Assembly: GCA_023445955.1 (NCBI GenBank) | Contig: JAEXJH010000164.1 | Coordinates: 1 to 7,929 of the forward strand | Length of the DNA stretch: 7,929 nt | Direction: 5' to 3' | DNA from: Pseudomonadota bacterium | GTDB taxonomy: Bacteria > Pseudomonadota > Alphaproteobacteria > Caulobacterales > Caulobacteraceae | Part shown: positions 5,600 through 7,929 of the stretch, in pieces | Layout: each line of letters starts with the position of its first letter | How positions within the stretch are numbered: the stretch's first letter is position 1 | The notes under the pieces: generated by a model | The model's database searches: none | The model's input: the letters and a program-made list of their open reading frames with translations, nothing else | Told to the model about the DNA's origin: nothing | Translations under genes and position numbers: made by a program

Positions 5600-7801
5600 A
5601 TGGAAAACTTCAAGATCGAGGTCGATTCCGACGGCGTGGCCCTGGTCACCTTCGACGTGCCCGGCCGCTCGATGAACACCCTGACCGCTTCGGTCATCAA
5701 GGAAATCGGCGACGTCGTCGAACGCATCAAGAGCGACGAAGCCATCAAGGGCGCCGTCATCACCTCGGGCAAGACCACCGGCTTCTGCGCCGGCGCGGAC
5801 CTCGGTGAACTCGGCGGCAGCGGCGGCCTGGGCGGCGGCGCGAGCGGCGAAGAGGGCCTGAAGGCCGCATTCGAAGCCGGCTTCGCCCTGAACAAGGCGT
5901 TCCGCGCCCTGGAAACCTGCGGCAAGCCGGTGGCCGCGGCCATCAACGGCTTGGCCATGGGCGGCGGTCTCGAGATCACCCTGGCCTGCCACTACCGCGT
6001 GGTCGCCGACAATCCGAAGATCCAGCTGGCCCTGCCGGAAGCCAAGGTCGGCCTCTTGCCAGGCGCCGGCGGCACTCAGCGTCTGCCGCGCCTGATGGGC
6101 GTGATGGCCGCCGCGCCGTACCTGCTGGAAGGCAAGTCGATGAAGCCGGCCGAGGCCCTGGCCAACAAGGTCGTGCACGAGGTCGTCCCGGCCGGGACCG
6201 AGGTCGAGGCCGCCAAGACCTGGGTCAAGACCAAGGGCGACCCGGTCGCTCTCTGGGACAAGAAGGAGTTCAAACTCCCGGGCGGCGGTCCCTACACCCC
6301 GACCGGCAGCCAAGTTTTCATCATGGGCAACGCCATGCTGCGCAAGCAGACCTATGGCAACTACCCGGCCCAGCTGAACATCATGAAGGCGGTCTATGAA
6401 GGCATGCAGGTGCCGTTCGACGCCGCCCTGCGGATCGAGACCCGCTACTTCCTGAAGACGATGATGTCGCCGCAGGCCAAAGGCATGATCCGCACCCTGT
6501 TCCTGTCCCTGCAGGAGCTGGGCAAGGGTTCGGGCCGTCCGGCCAATGTCCCGCACTACGACGTCAAGAAGGTCGCCGTCCTGGGCGCCGGCATGATGGG
6601 CGCGGGCATCGCCTACGTCCAAGCCATGGCCGGCATCGAGACCGTGCTGATCGACCAAAGCCAGGAAGCCGCCGACAAGGGCAAGGGCTACGCCGAGGGC
6701 CTGGTCAAGAAGGCCGTCTCGCGCGGCAAGCTGACCCAGGAGAAGGGCGACGCCATCCTGGCCCTGATCCACCCGACCGCCGACTACAGCAACGTCAAGG
6801 GCTCGGACCTGGTCGTCGAGGCCGTGTTCGAAAACCGCGACGTGAAGGCCGAAGTGACCAAGAAGGCCGAGGCCGAGCTGGCCGAGACCGCCATCTTCGG
6901 CTCCAACACCTCGACCCTGCCGATCACCGGCCTGGCCAAGGCCTCGGTGCGTCCGGCCTCGTTCATCGGCATTCACTTCTTCTCGCCGGTCGACAAGATG
7001 GGCCTGGTCGAGATCATCATGGGCGAAGAAACCTCGCAGGAGGCTCTGGCCAAGTCGATCGACTACGTCCTGAAGATCAAGAAGACCCCGATCGTCGTCA
7101 ACGACAGCCGCGGCTTCTACACCAGCCGCTGCTTCGGCACCTTCGTGCAGGAAGGCCTGGAGATGATGGCCGAGGGCATCGCGCCCGCCATCATCGACAA
7201 TGTCGGCCGCGCCACGGGCATGCCGCGCGGCCCGCTGGAGATGAACGACGACGTCGCGCTGGACCTCTCCTACAAGATCGGCGAGCAGACCAAGAAGGAC
7301 CTCGGCGACAAGTACGAGGAGCGTCCGTTCGCCCCCGTCCTGGAAAAGATGGTCGTCGAACTGGGCCGTCTGGGCCGCAAGAACGGCAAGGGCTTCTACG
7401 ACTATCCGGAAGGCGGCCAGAAGCGCATCTGGCCCGGCCTGGCCGAGCTGATGCCGGTCACGACCAAGGACGCCGACGCGACGCTGATCCAGGAGATCCG
7501 CACGCGCCTGCTGTACCGCCAGGCCGTCGAAGCCGCCCGCTGCTTCGAGGAAGGCGTCATCACCGACCCGCGCGAGGCCGATGTCGGCGCCATCCTGGGC
7601 TGGGGCTTCGCGCCCTGGACCGGCGGCCCGATCAGCCTGATCGACGGCGTCGGCGCCAAGGCCTTCGTCGAGACCTGCGATCGTCTGGCCCAGCAGTACG
7701 GCAAGCGCTTCGCGCCGCCGGCCCTGCTGCGCGAGATGGCCGAAAAGGGCGAGACCTTCTACGGCCGCTTCGACCCCTATGCGAAGAAGGCGGCGGCCTG
7801 A
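5600..7801 (+). CDS. fadB: Fused enoyl-CoA hydratase / 3-hydroxyacyl-CoA dehydrogenase (FadB/FadJ-like)
   Basis: This 733-residue alpha subunit hydrates 2-enoyl-CoA and then oxidises the 3-hydroxyacyl-CoA with NAD. The N-terminal crotonase domain (about 1-195) has CAGADL (63-68), NGLAMGGGLE (116-125) with Glu125, and LPEAKVGLLPGAGGTQRLPR (145-164) with Glu147, the two catalytic glutamates. A linker runs to about 320. The Rossmann domain starts at VAVLGAGMMGAG (325-336), a G-x-G-x-x-G loop, followed by SNTSTLPIT (435-443) and GIHFFSPV (457-464) with His459 and partner Glu471. The C-terminal dehydrogenase domains cover about 500-720. A glycine-rich loop at 70-83 follows the oxyanion motif, and Ser509 occupies the position where many dehydrogenases have asparagine. 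The ATG at 5600 has AAGGA at 5585-5589 and fits the crotonase N-terminus; an upstream in-frame extension overlapping the thiolase is arginine/histidine-rich and is rejected. FadB versus FadJ cannot be settled by eye. Confidence 0.95.
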   Translation: MENFKIEVDSDGVALVTFDVPGRSMNTLTASVIKEIGDVVERIKSDEAIKGAVITSGKTTGFCAGADLGELGGSGGLGGGASGEEGLKAAFEAGFALNKAFRALETCGKPVAAAINGLAMGGGLEITLACHYRVVADNPKIQLALPEAKVGLLPGAGGTQRLPRLMGVMAAAPYLLEGKSMKPAEALANKVVHEVVPAGTEVEAAKTWVKTKGDPVALWDKKEFKLPGGGPYTPTGSQVFIMGNAMLRKQTYGNYPAQLNIMKAVYEGMQVPFDAALRIETRYFLKTMMSPQAKGMIRTLFLSLQELGKGSGRPANVPHYDVKKVAVLGAGMMGAGIAYVQAMAGIETVLIDQSQEAADKGKGYAEGLVKKAVSRGKLTQEKGDAILALIHPTADYSNVKGSDLVVEAVFENRDVKAEVTKKAEAELAETAIFGSNTSTLPITGLAKASVRPASFIGIHFFSPVDKMGLVEIIMGEETSQEALAKSIDYVLKIKKTPIVVNDSRGFYTSRCFGTFVQEGLEMMAEGIAPAIIDNVGRATGMPRGPLEMNDDVALDLSYKIGEQTKKDLGDKYEERPFAPVLEKMVVELGRLGRKNGKGFYDYPEGGQKRIWPGLAELMPVTTKDADATLIQEIRTRLLYRQAVEAARCFEEGVITDPREADVGAILGWGFAPWTGGPISLIDGVGAKAFVETCDRLAQQYGKRFAPPALLREMAEKGETFYGRFDPYAKKAAA

Positions 7802-7813
7802 TCGACTGACATC

Positions 7814-7841
7814 GCACATGCGGGCCGGTGCCCGCATGTGC
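7814..7841 (+). terminator. Hairpin terminator after the beta-oxidation cluster
   Basis: Thirteen bases after the bifunctional gene's stop lies a perfect 12-bp GC-rich inverted repeat: GCACATGCGGGC (7814-7825), loop CGGT, then GCCCGCATGTGC (7830-7841). No T-run follows (CCCCTCGCAT), so termination would be of the stem-strong, U-poor kind common in GC-rich genomes, or the hairpin may protect the mRNA 3' end. As a symmetric structure it could also act on transcription arriving from the right. Confidence 0.65.
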
Positions 7842-7929
7842 CCCTCGCATGGCTGCCCGGCGTGGCCGCCATGGCTATGAGCGCATTGATCGCTCGACAT
7901 TTTCACCGTTTCGCGTTATGAGCCGCGCC
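7842..7929. other. Right-edge stretch without a supportable gene
   Basis: These 88 bases hold no open frame that can be supported. An ATG at 7871 runs into a TGA within 17 codons, and an ATG at 7918 leaves only four codons before the window ends with no clear ribosome-binding site ahead of it. It may be the leader of a next rightward gene. Confidence 0.4.

Noticed and set aside
5576..7906. 776-codon open frame antisense to the whole bifunctional gene
   Set aside because: Strong third-position GC bias in the real gene removes stops from this opposite frame; the translation has no recognisable motif and would need to read through the terminator hairpin.
7918..7929. ATG at the right edge as a possible next gene start
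   Set aside because: Only four codons are visible and no ribosome-binding site precedes it.

Overview
The window looks like chromosomal DNA from a GC-rich alphaproteobacterium, most likely Caulobacter or a close relative such as Phenylobacterium or Brevundimonas. This is inferred from the very high third-position GC, the long spurious open frames antisense to real genes, the type of helix-turn-helix/S24 regulator at the left edge, and the style of the beta-oxidation genes. No sequence search was possible, so the genus is an impression.

Layout. Positions 1-184 hold the start of a leftward regulator gene that carries an in-frame TAA after 40 codons, although recognisable protein sequence continues beyond it. 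Positions 185-379 are a divergent intergenic region with a 26-bp imperfect palindrome that suits a MerR-type operator. From 380 to 7801 every gene reads rightward: a MerR-family regulator (380-859), a hairpin-containing spacer, a roughly 600-residue acyl-CoA dehydrogenase (953-2746), a 387-residue acyl-CoA dehydrogenase (2749-3912), a small predicted exported four-cysteine protein on a GTG start (3909-4304), a thiolase (4374-5579) and a fused enoyl-CoA hydratase/3-hydroxyacyl-CoA dehydrogenase (5600-7801). A perfect 12-bp-stem hairpin at 7814-7841 closes the cluster. Positions 7842-7929 hold no supportable gene.

How it works together. The cluster encodes all four chemical steps of fatty acid beta-oxidation: two dehydrogenases for acyl-CoA to enoyl-CoA, the bifunctional protein for hydration and the second oxidation, and the thiolase for cleavage to acetyl-CoA. 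The thiolase and bifunctional protein probably form a trifunctional complex. Acyl-CoA ligase and electron-transfer flavoprotein genes are absent and must lie elsewhere. The MerR protein is the obvious candidate regulator.

The cluster itself is ordinary metabolism, and I see no new defence or mobile system. The points most worth a second look are the apparent nonsense mutation in the leftward regulator, the operator-like palindrome, the exported four-cysteine protein translationally coupled into a cytoplasmic pathway, and family-level active-site differences in the dehydrogenases.
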